The position numbers were made by a program, and so were the translations under genes. The notes beneath the pieces are model-generated. The model was not told where the DNA came from. It did no database searches and saw only the letters and a program-made list of their open reading frames with translations. A DNA stretch of 64,000 nt from Mycetocola zhujimingii (GTDB taxonomy: Bacteria; Actinomycetota; Actinomycetes; Actinomycetales; Microbacteriaceae): the NCBI RefSeq assembly GCF_003065425.1, contig NZ_CP026949.1, forward strand, positions 372,001 through 436,000, in the 5' to 3' direction. Of the stretch, positions 52,940-62,536 are shown piece by piece; within the stretch, counting starts at the first letter, position 1; each line of letters begins with the position of its first letter.

Positions 52940-53380
52940 TCAAGCCTGAGCGCCCTGTTCTGCCATATAGGTTTCTGGCCCCTTTTCCGCGGCGACGGGA
53001 TCCATGTAGAGGAAGCCGAGGATGTTGCCGTCCGGGTCCTCGAGGTCGCGTGAATACATGAACCCGTAGTCCTGGGCGGCGCGCGGTTCGGTTCCCCCAG
53101 CCGCGAGACCCTTCTCCATCATGGCGTCCACAGCTTCACGGCTGTCCCGGCTGAATCCGGTCGAGGCCTGCGCAGACGTGGTGGTGTCGATGATCTGCTT
53201 GTCGGTGAATGTGGCAAAGAATTCATGCGTGAGGAACATGAAGTAGATGTTCGTGTCGACGACGACGCACGCGGCGTTCTCGTCGGTGAACTGCGGATTG
53301 ATTGTCCAGCCGAGGGCCGTATAGAACGCTTTGCAGCGCTCAAGGTCCGTTGTGGGGAGGTTGACGAAGATGTCGGTCAT
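52940..53380 (-). CDS. VOC-family protein
   Basis: 146 residues from ATG 53380 (AAAGGAGACACC upstream). MTDIFVNLPTTDLERCKAFY and FMYSRDLEDPDGNILGFLYM give the two halves of the VOC fold; it resembles PhnB/extradiol-type members. The role may be detoxification or antibiotic binding. It is the first gene of a run with HxlR, a regulator class that often controls small detoxification enzymes. Confidence 0.85.
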   Translation of the reverse strand: MTDIFVNLPTTDLERCKAFYTALGWTINPQFTDENAACVVVDTNIYFMFLTHEFFATFTDKQIIDTTTSAQASTGFSRDSREAVDAMMEKGLAAGGTEPRAAQDYGFMYSRDLEDPDGNILGFLYMDPVAAEKGPETYMAEQGAQA

Positions 53381-53405
53381 GGTGTCTCCTTTGACGTTCC
53401 GGCGG

Positions 53406-53445
53406 TGACGGTCACCGTCAGGAGCCATGCTTGCAAAAAGCAAGT
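53406..53445 (-). promoter_or_regulatory. Candidate HxlR operator and second palindrome upstream of the VOC gene
   Basis: GCTTGCAAAAAGCAAGT (53429-53445) is an inverted repeat CTTGC-N5-GCAAG, matching the shape of HxlR-family sites, and TGACGGTCACCGTCA (53406-53420) is a second one nearer the start. Both lie within 65 bases upstream of the VOC start at 53380. Confidence 0.6.
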
Positions 53446-53488
53446 AACTCGTCAATACCCCTGTTTTATCGAGGGCCGCCGCCAGGCC

Positions 53489-54427
53489 TTACGGCACCTC
53501 GTCGACCACCGTCGTCGTCACGGCGGTGTAATCCTCAACGGTTCCGGCCGGTATGGCGCCCTGTGCGGCGGGAGTGAGTGAGCGTTGACCGATGAACTGG
53601 CCGGTGTCCGGGTCGACGATGATCTCCGGGACTGTGGTGTCGGAGTCGATGCTGAATGCGATCCCGGTGCGTCCGTCCAGTGCGGCATTGCCGTCGGTGA
53701 TGCGGATACCGGGCAGTAGCGCCAGTGCCTGGTACAGCGTGGAGCGCTGCTCTGCCGCCATCGTGCCGTCGCGGAGCAGCTGTGCGGCGTACGAGAGAGC
53801 ACCCTCGTCGGTCCCGTTCCCGTAGGGCATGTCGTAAAGGAAGGCCAGGGCTTCCTCCGGGTCGCTCGGCAGAACGGGCGCCGCGACCTCGCCGCCGAGT
53901 TCCCGCGCGTGGACGAAGTCTCCGTCCGAATCGCGGCTGATCTGGACGACGCCGTTATCGACGGTGTTTGCCCAGTCGCGCTCGGCTGCGGCGTGTGATG
54001 CCTCACCGTAGAACTCCGTGGCCGGCTGTGCGGTCACTCGCTGCACCCAGTCATCGCCGGGGCTGGCAGGAACGAAGACCTCGGTCACCGTGGTCGACCG
54101 GTATGCCGAGTAGTCGCCGTCAGCGGTGACCTCGTACGCGAGGAAAGCCTGCTCGGTGGTGATTTTCAGGTACTCGCCCTCGCCAACGAAAGGGTCTGAC
54201 ACGCTGATTGTCCGGTCGGCAGCGTCCCTCAGCGCCTCCGATGCCTGGGCGGCGTCCGGGCTGGGGCCGAACACGACGGTGCCGATCACGAGCGCGGCCG
54301 CAAGCGGCACCGCGATGAGGCCAGCGATCAGGGGCCGCCTGGGCGGCTGAGGGGAAACGGGGTGCTCGACGGTGTCGACGAGGATGCGTCGGAGGGCGCT
54401 GGCTTGTTCGGTGCCGAGGGAGGTCAT
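53489..54427 (-). CDS. Membrane-anchored partner of the ECF sigma factor (CU044_5270-like)
   Basis: 312 residues. Short cytoplasmic start, one membrane helix (LIAGLIAVPLAAALVIGTVV, about residues 33-52), then an outer domain of about 250 residues. The architecture and position match the CU044_5270 family found after ECF sigma genes in actinobacteria; its role as anti-sigma or sensor is inferred. ATG overlaps the sigma gene's stop (ATGA), so expression is coupled. Confidence 0.75.
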   Translation of the reverse strand: MTSLGTEQASALRRILVDTVEHPVSPQPPRRPLIAGLIAVPLAAALVIGTVVFGPSPDAAQASEALRDAADRTISVSDPFVGEGEYLKITTEQAFLAYEVTADGDYSAYRSTTVTEVFVPASPGDDWVQRVTAQPATEFYGEASHAAAERDWANTVDNGVVQISRDSDGDFVHARELGGEVAAPVLPSDPEEALAFLYDMPYGNGTDEGALSYAAQLLRDGTMAAEQRSTLYQALALLPGIRITDGNAALDGRTGIAFSIDSDTTVPEIIVDPDTGQFIGQRSLTPAAQGAIPAGTVEDYTAVTTTVVDEVP

Positions 54428-55050
54428 CGGGAAGCACTCATTTCGATCGAATCGGTGGTGGTCGTGTCGGTGGGGGATGAGACGGCGCGGGAAGTGGCCG
54501 GCGCCAGCAGGTCGGGGGTGATGTCTTGACGCAGGTGACTGGCCAGTGTCTGTTTTGCCCGGTGCAGCCGGGACTTCACGGTTCCCACTGGAACACCGAG
54601 CGCCTCTGCGGCCTCGGCTTCACTGAAGCCCTCGATGACGCAGAGGGCGACAACGTCGCGCTGGTGGGTCCCGAGGTCACGGAGCGCCGTCATCGCGGCG
54701 CCGTCGTCGGGCATCAGCTCCGGTCCAGCCTGCGACTCGGGTCGGGGAACGTGTTCGAGCAGGTTCCGGTACCGCCGGGCTGCCCGCGAGATGTTCTTCG
54801 ACGAATGGGATGCGGTCACGAGAAGCCAGGGAAGGAGTGACCCGTTCACAAAGCGGACGTCACCGCGCTTTCGCCACGCTTCAAGAAAGGTGACACCGAC
54901 GACATCCTGCGCGTCATCGGCGGCCGGTACCATCGCGAGGCTGTGGCGGTAGACGCGCTGGCTGTGCCTGTCGAAGATGCGGGCGAAAGCCTCGCCGTCT
55001 CCGGCCAGAACAGCGTGCCACTCGTCGGCGTCGCTCAGGGGAATGCTCAT
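54424..55050 (-). CDS. ECF (extracytoplasmic function) RNA polymerase sigma factor
   Basis: About 208 residues from ATG 55050. Region 2 spans GEAFARIFDRHSQRVYRHSL to DAQDVVGVTFLEAWRKRGDV; region 4 has LGTHQRDVVALCVIEGFSEA and EALGVPVGTVKSRLHRAKQT, a clear helix-turn-helix. The C-terminal tail (about 35 residues) is Thr/Ser-rich and poorly conserved. Its likely regulator is the membrane protein encoded downstream. Target promoters are not evident in this window. Confidence 0.9.
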   Translation of the reverse strand: MSIPLSDADEWHAVLAGDGEAFARIFDRHSQRVYRHSLAMVPAADDAQDVVGVTFLEAWRKRGDVRFVNGSLLPWLLVTASHSSKNISRAARRYRNLLEHVPRPESQAGPELMPDDGAAMTALRDLGTHQRDVVALCVIEGFSEAEAAEALGVPVGTVKSRLHRAKQTLASHLRQDITPDLLAPATSRAVSSPTDTTTTDSIEMSASR

Positions 55051-55115
55051 ACCTGTAGTGTCCGGCATGCCGCGAAAGGTTCCATCGACCCCAAAGTTTT
55101 CTTCGGCGATCGCAC

Positions 55116-55147
55116 AACGGTCCCCGCACGAGCGTGCGGGGACCGTT
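55116..55147 (-). terminator. Terminator of the glyoxylate-shunt operon
   Basis: ACGGTCCCCGCAC and GTGCGGGGACCGT form a perfect 13-bp stem (14 with the flanking A-T), loop GAGC, 24 bases after the malate synthase stop. Confidence 0.8.
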
Positions 55148-55170
55148 TGTCAGGGGCGACGCGGATGCCG

Positions 55171-56838
55171 TCAGGCGAGGTCGACGAGGAACCGCGAGTA
55201 CGCACCAACGGTGAGGAACGTCGGGAACTCGTCCCTTAGCGCGACGTCACGGAAAACGTCGGCGGCGTCGTCGAACCGGTCGCCGTCGAACCTGTCGACC
55301 GACCCGAGCAGCTCGGTGAGGATCTCCTCGACCCGGTCACGGGTGATCGGGGCGCCGTCATCGGTGCGCACGTCCTGGTGAATCCACTGCCAGATCTGCG
55401 AGCGGCTGATCTCCGCGGTCGCGGCATCCTCCATCAGGTTGTCGATCGCGGCAGCGCCGATGCCTCGGAGCCACGATTCGAGGTACCGAACGCCGATCGA
55501 GACGTTGTCGCGAAGCCCGGCATCCGTCACCGCACGACCGATGTGCACATCGAGCAGCTGCGCCGCGGTCACCTCGACGTCGTCGCGCTGGCGGTCGAGC
55601 TGGTTCGGGCGCTCGCCGAGGACAGCATCGAACTCACCGCGGGCCGTCTCGATCAGGTCGGGGTGGGCAACCCAGGTGCCGTCGAAACCGTCGCCGGCCT
55701 CGCGTCTCTTGTCTGCCGAGACCTTCTCGATCGCGCGGGCGGTCACCTCGGGGTCGCGACGGTTCGGAATGAAGGCACTCATCCCGCCGATGGCGTGTGC
55801 GCCCCGCTTGTGGCAGGTCTTCACGAGCAGTTCGGTGTACGCCCGCATGAACGGAACGGTCATCGTCACCTCGCTGCGGTCGGGCAGAACGAACCGGGCA
55901 CCGCGGCCGCGGTAGTTCTTGATGATCGAGAAGATGTAATCCCAGCGGCCGGCGTTGAGTCCGGCGCAGTGGTCGCGCAACTCGTAGAGAATCTCGTCCA
56001 TCTCGAACGCGGCGGGCAGGGTCTCGATGAGCACCGTCGCTCGGATGGTTCCGTGCGGGATGCCTGCGCGCTGTTCGGAGAACGTGAACACGTCGTTCCA
56101 GAGGCGGGCTTCCTCGCTCGATTCGAGCTTGGCGAGGTAGAAGTAGGGTCCGCGGCCCGAGTCGATGAGCGCCTGCGCGTTGTGAAGGAAATACAGGCCG
56201 AAGTCGACGAGGCTTCCGGATGCCGCCATCGCGTGACCGGCGGAGTCAACGAACCGAAGGTGCTTCTCGACGAGGTGCCAGCCCCGGGGCCGCATCACGA
56301 TGGTCGGCGTCTCGCCCGTGGTGAGGCGGTATTCCTTTCCCTCTGCGCTGGTGAAGTCGATCTGCCGACGGATCGCGTCGAACAGGGAGATCTGGCCACC
56401 GATTACGTTCGCCCAGGTAGGGCTCGTGGCGTCCTCCTGGTCGGCGAGCCACACGTTCGCACCGGAGTTGAGCGCGTTGATGGTCATCTTGCGGTCGGTG
56501 GGTCCGGTGATCTCGACGCGGCGGTCGTCGAGACCCGGGCCGGCCCCGGCGACGCGCCAGGTGGCATCCGCCCGGATCGACGCGGTGTCATCGCGGAACT
56601 TCGGGTCGCGGCCGTTGCCGATCTCGAACCTGCGGCGCATGCGGTCGGCGAGCCGGTCGTGCCTCGGGCCGGCGAAGCGCTGGTGCAGCTCGGCGAGGAA
56701 CTGCAGTGCCTCTGGGGTAAGGATCTCGTCGAATCGTTCGTGTATGCGGCCGACGACCTCGATGCGGGGTCCGGTGGGGGTGGAGGAAGCGAATGAGGTG
56801 GTGGGTGTCGTGCCGGGTTCGGTGAGCAGAGTGTTCAT
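55171..56838 (-). CDS. aceB: Malate synthase A
   Basis: 555 residues, the usual size of malate synthase A. GANVWLADQEDATSPTWANV, RPRGWHLVEKHLRF, ATVLIETLPAAFEMDEILYE and GGMSAFIPNRRDP are conserved; the catalytic Asp/Glu network lies in WDYIFSIIKNYRGRG. It condenses glyoxylate with acetyl-CoA to malate. It follows aceA by 68 bases in the same direction and both are divergent from ramB. Confidence 0.95.
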   Translation of the reverse strand: MNTLLTEPGTTPTTSFASSTPTGPRIEVVGRIHERFDEILTPEALQFLAELHQRFAGPRHDRLADRMRRRFEIGNGRDPKFRDDTASIRADATWRVAGAGPGLDDRRVEITGPTDRKMTINALNSGANVWLADQEDATSPTWANVIGGQISLFDAIRRQIDFTSAEGKEYRLTTGETPTIVMRPRGWHLVEKHLRFVDSAGHAMAASGSLVDFGLYFLHNAQALIDSGRGPYFYLAKLESSEEARLWNDVFTFSEQRAGIPHGTIRATVLIETLPAAFEMDEILYELRDHCAGLNAGRWDYIFSIIKNYRGRGARFVLPDRSEVTMTVPFMRAYTELLVKTCHKRGAHAIGGMSAFIPNRRDPEVTARAIEKVSADKRREAGDGFDGTWVAHPDLIETARGEFDAVLGERPNQLDRQRDDVEVTAAQLLDVHIGRAVTDAGLRDNVSIGVRYLESWLRGIGAAAIDNLMEDAATAEISRSQIWQWIHQDVRTDDGAPITRDRVEEILTELLGSVDRFDGDRFDDAADVFRDVALRDEFPTFLTVGAYSRFLVDLA

Positions 56839-56906
56839 GATGACAATCCCTTCGGGGGTCGCCCGGCCGCGAACGAACTGTCGCGAACGGCCGGGCGGAA
56901 AAGTGG

Positions 56907-58208
56907 TTAGTGGAACTGGTCTTCTTCGGTCGAGCCGACGAGCGCGAGGGTGGCGCTCGTGGGGTTCAGGGCCGTTGCGATCCGGTCGAAGTAGCCTGTG
57001 CCCACTTCGCGCTGGTGCTTGGTCGCGGTGTAGCCGTCTGCCTCCGAGGCGAATTCGGCTTCCTGCAGTTCGACGTATGCGCTCATGGCGCGGTTCTTGT
57101 AGTCCTGAGCGAGCGTGAACATTGAGTGGTTCAGCGCGTGGAAGCCGGCCAGCGTGATGAACTGGAAGGCGTAGCCCATTGCCGCGAGTTCCTTCTGGAA
57201 GGTCGCGATCTGCGCGTCGTCGAGGTGGGATTTCCAGTTGAACGACGGCGAGCAGTTGTAGGCGAGTTTCTTGCCGGGGAAGTCCTGGTGGATGCGCTCG
57301 GCGAACCGGCGGGCGAGCTCGAGGTCAGGCTCGGCCGACTCGACCCAGAGCAGGTCGGCGTATTCGGCGTAGGCGAGGCCACGGGAGATCACGGTGTCGA
57401 TGCCGTTCGTCACCTCGTAGAACCCTTCGGCGGTGCGGGTTCCGGTGAGGAAGGGGCGGTCGCGTTCGTCGACGTCGCTCGTCAGCAGCGTCGCCGCGAG
57501 GGCGTCGGTGCGGGCGATGATGACGCTCGGCACGCCGGCAACGTCGGCGGCGAGCCGAGCGGCATTGAGGGTGCGGATGTGCTGGCTGGTCGGGATGAGG
57601 ACCTTGCCGCCCATGTGGCCGCACTTCTTCTCGCTCGCGAGCTGGTCTTCCCAGTGCACGCCAGCGGCTCCCGCCGAGATCATGGATGCCATCAGCTCGT
57701 AGGCGTTGAGCGGCCCCCCGAATCCGGCCTCAGCGTCGGCGACAATTGGAGCGAGCCAGTCCACAGTGGTGGTTCCGGTCTCGGCGAACTCAATCTGGTC
57801 GGCGCGGAGCAGCGCGTTGTTGATGCGGCGGACGACACTCGGAACCGAGTTCGCCGGGTAGAGCGACTGGTCCGGGTAGGTCTGGCCGGAGAGGTTCGCG
57901 TCTGCGGCGACCTGCCAGCCGGAGAGGTAGATGGCCTTGAGGCCGGCGCGAACCTGCTGCACGGCCTGGTTGCCGGTGAGGGCACCGAGTGCCGGGACCC
58001 ACTCCTCGGAGTGGATGAGGTTCCACAGGTTCTCGGCACCGCGGCGGGCGAGGGTTGCGTCCTCACGGACACTGCCCCGAAGCGCGACGACCTCGGCGGC
58101 CGTGTAGTCACGCCGGACACCTTCCCAGCGGGGGTTGGCGTCCCACTCGAGCTGCAGTTCGGCCGCGGTCTGGACCTGGTCGCCTGGGCGGGTGTTGTCG
58201 GTGCTCAT
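56907..58208 (-). CDS. aceA: Isocitrate lyase
   Basis: 433 residues from ATG 58208 (AAGGAGCACAACG upstream). The active-site signature is [14 protein letters not shown] (K-K-C-G-H), with [20 protein letters not shown] and [19 protein letters not shown] also conserved. It splits isocitrate to succinate and glyoxylate. Growth on acetate or fatty acids needs it with aceB. A dense regulatory region shared with ramB lies upstream. Confidence 0.96.
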   Translation of the reverse strand: MSTDNTRPGDQVQTAAELQLEWDANPRWEGVRRDYTAAEVVALRGSVREDATLARRGAENLWNLIHSEEWVPALGALTGNQAVQQVRAGLKAIYLSGWQVAADANLSGQTYPDQSLYPANSVPSVVRRINNALLRADQIEFAETGTTTVDWLAPIVADAEAGFGGPLNAYELMASMISAGAAGVHWEDQLASEKKCGHMGGKVLIPTSQHIRTLNAARLAADVAGVPSVIIARTDALAATLLTSDVDERDRPFLTGTRTAEGFYEVTNGIDTVISRGLAYAEYADLLWVESAEPDLELARRFAERIHQDFPGKKLAYNCSPSFNWKSHLDDAQIATFQKELAAMGYAFQFITLAGFHALNHSMFTLAQDYKNRAMSAYVELQEAEFASEADGYTATKHQREVGTGYFDRIATALNPTSATLALVGSTEEDQFH

Positions 58209-58372
58209 CGTTGTGCTCCTTCGTCGTGGGCCGAACCGGCTTCGAGGAGCCGTGGTTCGGAGGTCGTACAGAGAGTCTGTGGGCCGGATGCCGCGCCGCA
58301 TCCGGAAAACTCGGTAGAAAAACCGCGATTCTTCTGGTTGTCGAAAGGAGTGCTGAATGCGACGATGGCACC
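58209..58372. promoter_or_regulatory. Divergent ramB-aceA control region with inverted repeats
   Basis: Two inverted repeats lie here: CCGAACCGGCT and AGCCGTGGTTCGG, imperfect, at about 58231-58260, and CCGGATGC-CGCGCC-GCATCCGG at 58284-58305. Either may bind RamB or another regulator. A ribosome binding site for the ramB gene (AAAGGAG) is at about 58343. I do not see an exact match to the Corynebacterium RamB box. Confidence 0.5.
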
Positions 58373-59857
58373 ATGACCAGCACCGCAGCTGACCCACGAA
58401 CTCTCGCGACTGCCGAGCCCGACGAGGGAACCGTCGACGCCCTCCTGCTTGGCCGTCGCATCCGTTCGCTGCGCGTCGCCCGCGGAATGACGCTCGAGCA
58501 GCTGGGCGCGGCGATCGACCGCGCTCCATCTCAGGTGTCGACGATCGAGAACGGCAAGCGGGAGCCGAGGCTCTCGATGCTGCGCCAGATCGCTGTGGCG
58601 CTCGGTACAACTACCGACGATCTTCTGCACGATGAGGCCCCGAGCGAACGGGCAGCCCTCGAGATCGCCGTCGAGCGTGCCCAGCGCGGCCCGGTGTTCT
58701 CCGCACTCGGCATCGACCCGATCCGGGTGTCGAAGGGCCACAGCGATGACACGCTGCGCACGATCCTGGCGCTCGCCACCGAGGTTGAGCGGCTGCACCG
58801 CGAACGGGCGGCGACCCCGGAGGAGGCCCGGCGCGCAAATGCGTCACTGCGGGCGACGATGCGAGCGAAAGACAACTACTTCCCCGAGCTCGAGGCGCAG
58901 GCGAAGAAACTCCTCGCGGCTGTCGGGCACACCGGCGGCCCCGTGTCACAGCAGCTCGTCGGTGACATGGCCAACCACCTCGGGTTCACGCTGCACTACG
59001 TCGGCGACCTGCCGCACTCGACCCGGTCGGTTACCGATTCGCGCAACGGCCGGATCTACCTGCCGACGTCGCAGTCGGCATCCCGCGACTCACGCTCACC
59101 GGTCGTGCAGGCCTTCGCGAGTCACGTGCTCGGGCACTCCGAGCCGACGAGTTACGCCGACTTCCTCCGGCAGCGCGTCGAGACCAACTACCTCACGGCG
59201 GCGATCCTGCTGCCGGAGTCTGACGCCGTCCGGTTCCTCACCGAGGCGAAGAACTTCCGCCGAATTTCAATGGAGGATCTCCGCGACGCGTTCGCGGTCT
59301 CGTACGAGACCGCAGCCCACCGCTTCACCAATCTCGCCACCGCGCGCCTCGGCATCCCTGTGCACTTCACCAAGGTCCACGAATCGGGCACGATCGTGAA
59401 GGCGTACTCCAACGACGGAGTGAAGCACCCGACGGATGCCCTCGGCGCGGTCGAGGGGACGACGGTCTGCCGCAAGTGGACGGCGTTCACCGTCTTCGCC
59501 GCTGAAGACCGGTTCAGCCCCTGGTACCAGTACACCGACAACCCGAACGGCACGTACTGGTGCACCTCGCGGATCGAGAAGGCCAAGGAGGGTGACTACT
59601 CGGTGACCGTCGGGGTGCCGTTCGAGCACGTGAAGTGGTTCCGTGGGCGAGAGACGGCAAACCGGTCGCAGTCGAGCTGCCCGGATGACGGATGCTGCAA
59701 GAGCGCACCGAGCGAGCTCGCCGAGAAGTGGGAACACCAGTCGTGGCCGGCGGCGCGGACGCCGACGAGCCTGCTCGCGGCGCTGCCGACCGGCACGTTT
59801 CCGGGCGTGGACCAGGTCGAGGTGTACCGGTTCCTCGAGGCGCACGCCCCGGCATAA
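58373..59857 (+). CDS. ramB: RamB-like regulator of acetate metabolism
   Basis: 494 residues. N-terminal XRE helix-turn-helix ([40 protein letters not shown]), then an ImmA/IrrE-type domain ([37 protein letters not shown]) and the C-terminal short-chain-fatty-acyl regulator domain with CPDDGCC. This three-part organisation is that of RamB of Corynebacterium, which represses aceA and aceB. It is divergent from aceA, the classic arrangement. Confidence 0.9.
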   Translation: MTSTAADPRTLATAEPDEGTVDALLLGRRIRSLRVARGMTLEQLGAAIDRAPSQVSTIENGKREPRLSMLRQIAVALGTTTDDLLHDEAPSERAALEIAVERAQRGPVFSALGIDPIRVSKGHSDDTLRTILALATEVERLHRERAATPEEARRANASLRATMRAKDNYFPELEAQAKKLLAAVGHTGGPVSQQLVGDMANHLGFTLHYVGDLPHSTRSVTDSRNGRIYLPTSQSASRDSRSPVVQAFASHVLGHSEPTSYADFLRQRVETNYLTAAILLPESDAVRFLTEAKNFRRISMEDLRDAFAVSYETAAHRFTNLATARLGIPVHFTKVHESGTIVKAYSNDGVKHPTDALGAVEGTTVCRKWTAFTVFAAEDRFSPWYQYTDNPNGTYWCTSRIEKAKEGDYSVTVGVPFEHVKWFRGRETANRSQSSCPDDGCCKSAPSELAEKWEHQSWPAARTPTSLLAALPTGTFPGVDQVEVYRFLEAHAPA

Positions 59858-59877
59858 CCGCCCGGCCGGCTCGTGAG

Positions 59878-61350
59878 TCAGGCGCGAGCGTCGCCCCGGA
59901 GGATCTTGACGGCCTCGGCCAGGGTGTCGTCCGCGCCGACATTGCCGGCGAAAACGACGTACGGAAGCCCGCTCAGGGCCGGGTTGTCCTCCCCGACGTG
60001 CAGCCAGACCGAGACGATGCCGGGGAACAGCTGGCCCGCAACCATTGCCCGTCGGATCTTCAGACCGCCCGTGGCAACATCGCTCGACGTGATGCCGCCC
60101 TTGGCGATCACCCACGCTGGCGTCGCATCGCTGACCGCGATCTCGGTGAGCGCGACGAGCACCGCGGAGACCGTCTGCGCGATCACAAGGCTGGAATGAC
60201 CGGAGTCGCCTGTGATCTGTTCGCGACTCGAGGCGAGGACGACGTCTGTGCGGCCGAGCGCCGAGATCAGCGCCTCGCCGACCCGCGCGAGTTCGGGGCC
60301 GGAGCCTGCCGGGTCGAGCAGTCGCGGCACGTCGACGACAACGGTCTCGATGTCGGTGACCTCAGCGTGCAGGTGCGCGATCTGGCGGGTGGTGAGTTCG
60401 ACGTGCGATCCGACAACGACGAGTCCGTGGCCAGGGCGCTCGCCCCCTGCGAAGATCTCGTCGTGGGTGAGTGGCTCCCGGGCGGCGATGCCGAGCCTCG
60501 CTCCCGGGAACGACGGCCCGCAGCGAGTCAGGACCCTTGCTCCCTGTTCTTCGGCCAGCAACAGCCCGAGCACGACGACGTCGAGGTCGGCCTCCTCGAG
60601 CAGGTTGACCGCGACCGGCTGGGCGTCGGTGCAGCCCAGCAGAATGTCACGTACGCGCTCGGGGCCACCCTGGCGGATGTCCTCGAGACCGATGCTGATC
60701 ACATCCGTTGCCGGGATCGCGCCACCCGTCTTTTCCTCGATGTAATCGGGGAGCGTCGACGCCGAGAATCCGAACGTTGCATCCTTCGCGTAGTTCGAGA
60801 GTCCAACGGGAACGAACGTGTCACCCGTGCCGACGTAGTGCACGTCTCCCACCGTCACCCGGCCGGCGGGGAAGTAGGCCGGTGCGAGGAGCAGGGCACT
60901 GAACGGCATCCCCGCGGTCGCCGCCTGAGTGATGAGCACGTCCGTCTCAAGCGGGTAGTGCCCACGGAGGGTTGAATCGCCTCGTGCGATCAGCGCGACC
61001 TCGGCGCCTCGCTTCCTGGCTTCCCGCTCGACCGCTCTGGCGACCTCTGATACCCGCTCGCGGGCTTCGTCGTCGTTGAATCCCCGCGAATTGGTGAGGA
61101 TGAAGAACCCGTGGCCGGGCTGGTCGAACGCCCACTCGAGATCATCGGCATCCCAGCTCGTCAGAACCGGGGTGTCGTGAACGGTCTGGCTGCCGGTGGG
61201 GTCGTCGTCAAGCACGATCACCCAGCGGTTGCCTGACTCGTAGGCCTCGCGGATCCGCCGGCGTGCGTCGGGAATGGTCAGTGGGTCAGGGAGGCCGGTT
61301 GAGAGTTCCTGCATCGTGCGGCTGGCCGACGCGTTGGGTGTGTCGCTCAT
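59878..61350 (-). CDS. Four-carbon acid sugar kinase, DUF1537 family (OtnK/DtnK type)
   Basis: 490 residues. The substrate-binding N-terminal half has VLDDDPTGSQTVHDTPVLT and LTNSRGFNDDEAR, and the nucleotide half contains AKGGITSSDVATGGLKIRRA; both are the diagnostic DUF1537 motifs. Such kinases phosphorylate 2-oxotetronate, threonate or erythronate to the 4-phosphate. It is divergent from the dehydrogenase and the DhaK-type kinase, so the three form a tetronate or tetritol pathway. ATG 61350 has GGGGAGCAGCAG upstream. Confidence 0.88.
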   Translation of the reverse strand: MSDTPNASASRTMQELSTGLPDPLTIPDARRRIREAYESGNRWVIVLDDDPTGSQTVHDTPVLTSWDADDLEWAFDQPGHGFFILTNSRGFNDDEARERVSEVARAVEREARKRGAEVALIARGDSTLRGHYPLETDVLITQAATAGMPFSALLLAPAYFPAGRVTVGDVHYVGTGDTFVPVGLSNYAKDATFGFSASTLPDYIEEKTGGAIPATDVISIGLEDIRQGGPERVRDILLGCTDAQPVAVNLLEEADLDVVVLGLLLAEEQGARVLTRCGPSFPGARLGIAAREPLTHDEIFAGGERPGHGLVVVGSHVELTTRQIAHLHAEVTDIETVVVDVPRLLDPAGSGPELARVGEALISALGRTDVVLASSREQITGDSGHSSLVIAQTVSAVLVALTEIAVSDATPAWVIAKGGITSSDVATGGLKIRRAMVAGQLFPGIVSVWLHVGEDNPALSGLPYVVFAGNVGADDTLAEAVKILRGDARA

Positions 61351-61512
61351 CTGCTGCTCCCCGTTGATACTGCCGGGCGCCCCGGCGCTGTGGCTCCATC
61401 GCCGCTCCGGAACCGCCACGAGCCGTTCCGGGTGACAGCGCCAAATATATAAGATGACGAACACATCCACTGAGGTGTGAGAACCCGCAACGGCGCTGGA
61501 CAGGAGACCCCC

Positions 61513-62427
61513 ATGACCACGACACCCCCGGCATTCGCCCCTGACACCGTGGCAGTTCTCGGTCTGGGAGCGATGGGACTGCCGATGGCGACGCGACTCG
61601 CCAGTGGCCTTTCTGTGCGAGCCTTCGACTTCGATGCAGCACGGATGGCGCTCGCCGTAGAGCGAGGAGTGGACTGTTTCGAGTCGGCTCCCGATGCTGC
61701 CCGTGGCGCGGATATCGTGCTGATCGCTGTGAGAAACGGCGATCAACTCGACAGTGCCCTCTTCGGCCCTGACGGCGTCGCCGAGGTGCTGAGGCCTGGA
61801 AGCATCGTGATCCTCACCAGCACGATCGGGGCGGATGCCATTCCGGCGACCGTCGAGCGGCTCGCCGCGCGTGGTGTCGAGCTCGTCGATGCCCCGCTGT
61901 CCGGCGGTCCGGTTCGGGCGGGGCAGGGCGATCTGCTCATCGTCGTCGGTGCATCGCCGCAGGCGCTTGAGCGGGCGCGACCGGTCCTCGATCTGCTCGC
62001 ATCGACGCTGACGGTGGTCGGCGACAAGCCGGGGGACGGGCAGGCGATGAAGACCGTCAACCAGCTGCTGTGCGGAGTGCACATTGCTGCAGCGGCTGAG
62101 GCCCTTGCCCTCGCTGACGCACTGGGTCTCGATCAGGGCAAGGCACTGGCGGCCCTCGAAGCGGGCGCCGCTGGGTCATTCATGCTCTCGAACCGTGGGC
62201 CGCGGATGCTGGAAGCGTACGACGATGACGGCGCGGAGGTGTTGAGCAGGCTCGACATTTTCGTCAAGGACCTGGGCATCGTCGGCGCGGCGACTCGTGC
62301 CGCTGGACTGCCGGCGCCGGTCGCCGCCGCGGCCGAACAGTTGTTCCTGCTTGGCCAGGCACAGGGCCTCGGAGCCGCTGACGATTCCGCGGTCATCCGG
62401 GTGGTCGCGCCCGGTCGAACCTTCTGA
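61513..62427 (+). CDS. NAD(P)-dependent beta-hydroxyacid dehydrogenase (LtnD-like)
   Basis: 304 residues of the 3-hydroxyisobutyrate dehydrogenase family: VAVLGLGAMGLPMATRLASG (NAD site), VDAPLSGGPVRAGQGDLLIV (substrate site), DGQAMKTVNQLLCGVHIAAA with the catalytic Lys, and LDIFVKDLGIVGAATR. Next to a DUF1537 kinase it matches L-threonate/D-erythronate dehydrogenase (LtnD/OtnD), which makes the 2-oxo acid. ATG 61513 has CAGGAGACC upstream. Confidence 0.88.
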   Translation: MTTTPPAFAPDTVAVLGLGAMGLPMATRLASGLSVRAFDFDAARMALAVERGVDCFESAPDAARGADIVLIAVRNGDQLDSALFGPDGVAEVLRPGSIVILTSTIGADAIPATVERLAARGVELVDAPLSGGPVRAGQGDLLIVVGASPQALERARPVLDLLASTLTVVGDKPGDGQAMKTVNQLLCGVHIAAAAEALALADALGLDQGKALAALEAGAAGSFMLSNRGPRMLEAYDDDGAEVLSRLDIFVKDLGIVGAATRAAGLPAPVAAAAEQLFLLGQAQGLGAADDSAVIRVVAPGRTF

Positions 62428-62489
62428 CGCCGGCCGGCGACGTCCGGCTGCTTATTCCGTAGTTGTGAGCCATCGACAGGGCTAGAAAT

Positions 62490-62501
62490 ATCCTATAGGA
62501 T
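62490..62501. promoter_or_regulatory. Perfect palindrome upstream of the DhaK-type gene
   Basis: ATCCTATAGGAT is a 12-base perfect palindrome 35 bases upstream of ATG 62537, in an AT-rich pocket unusual for this GC-rich DNA. Its size and symmetry fit a GntR- or similar operator for the tetronate genes. Confidence 0.55.
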
Positions 62502-62536
62502 TGCTCGCACCACGCACTCAACGTCGAGGAAGACAC

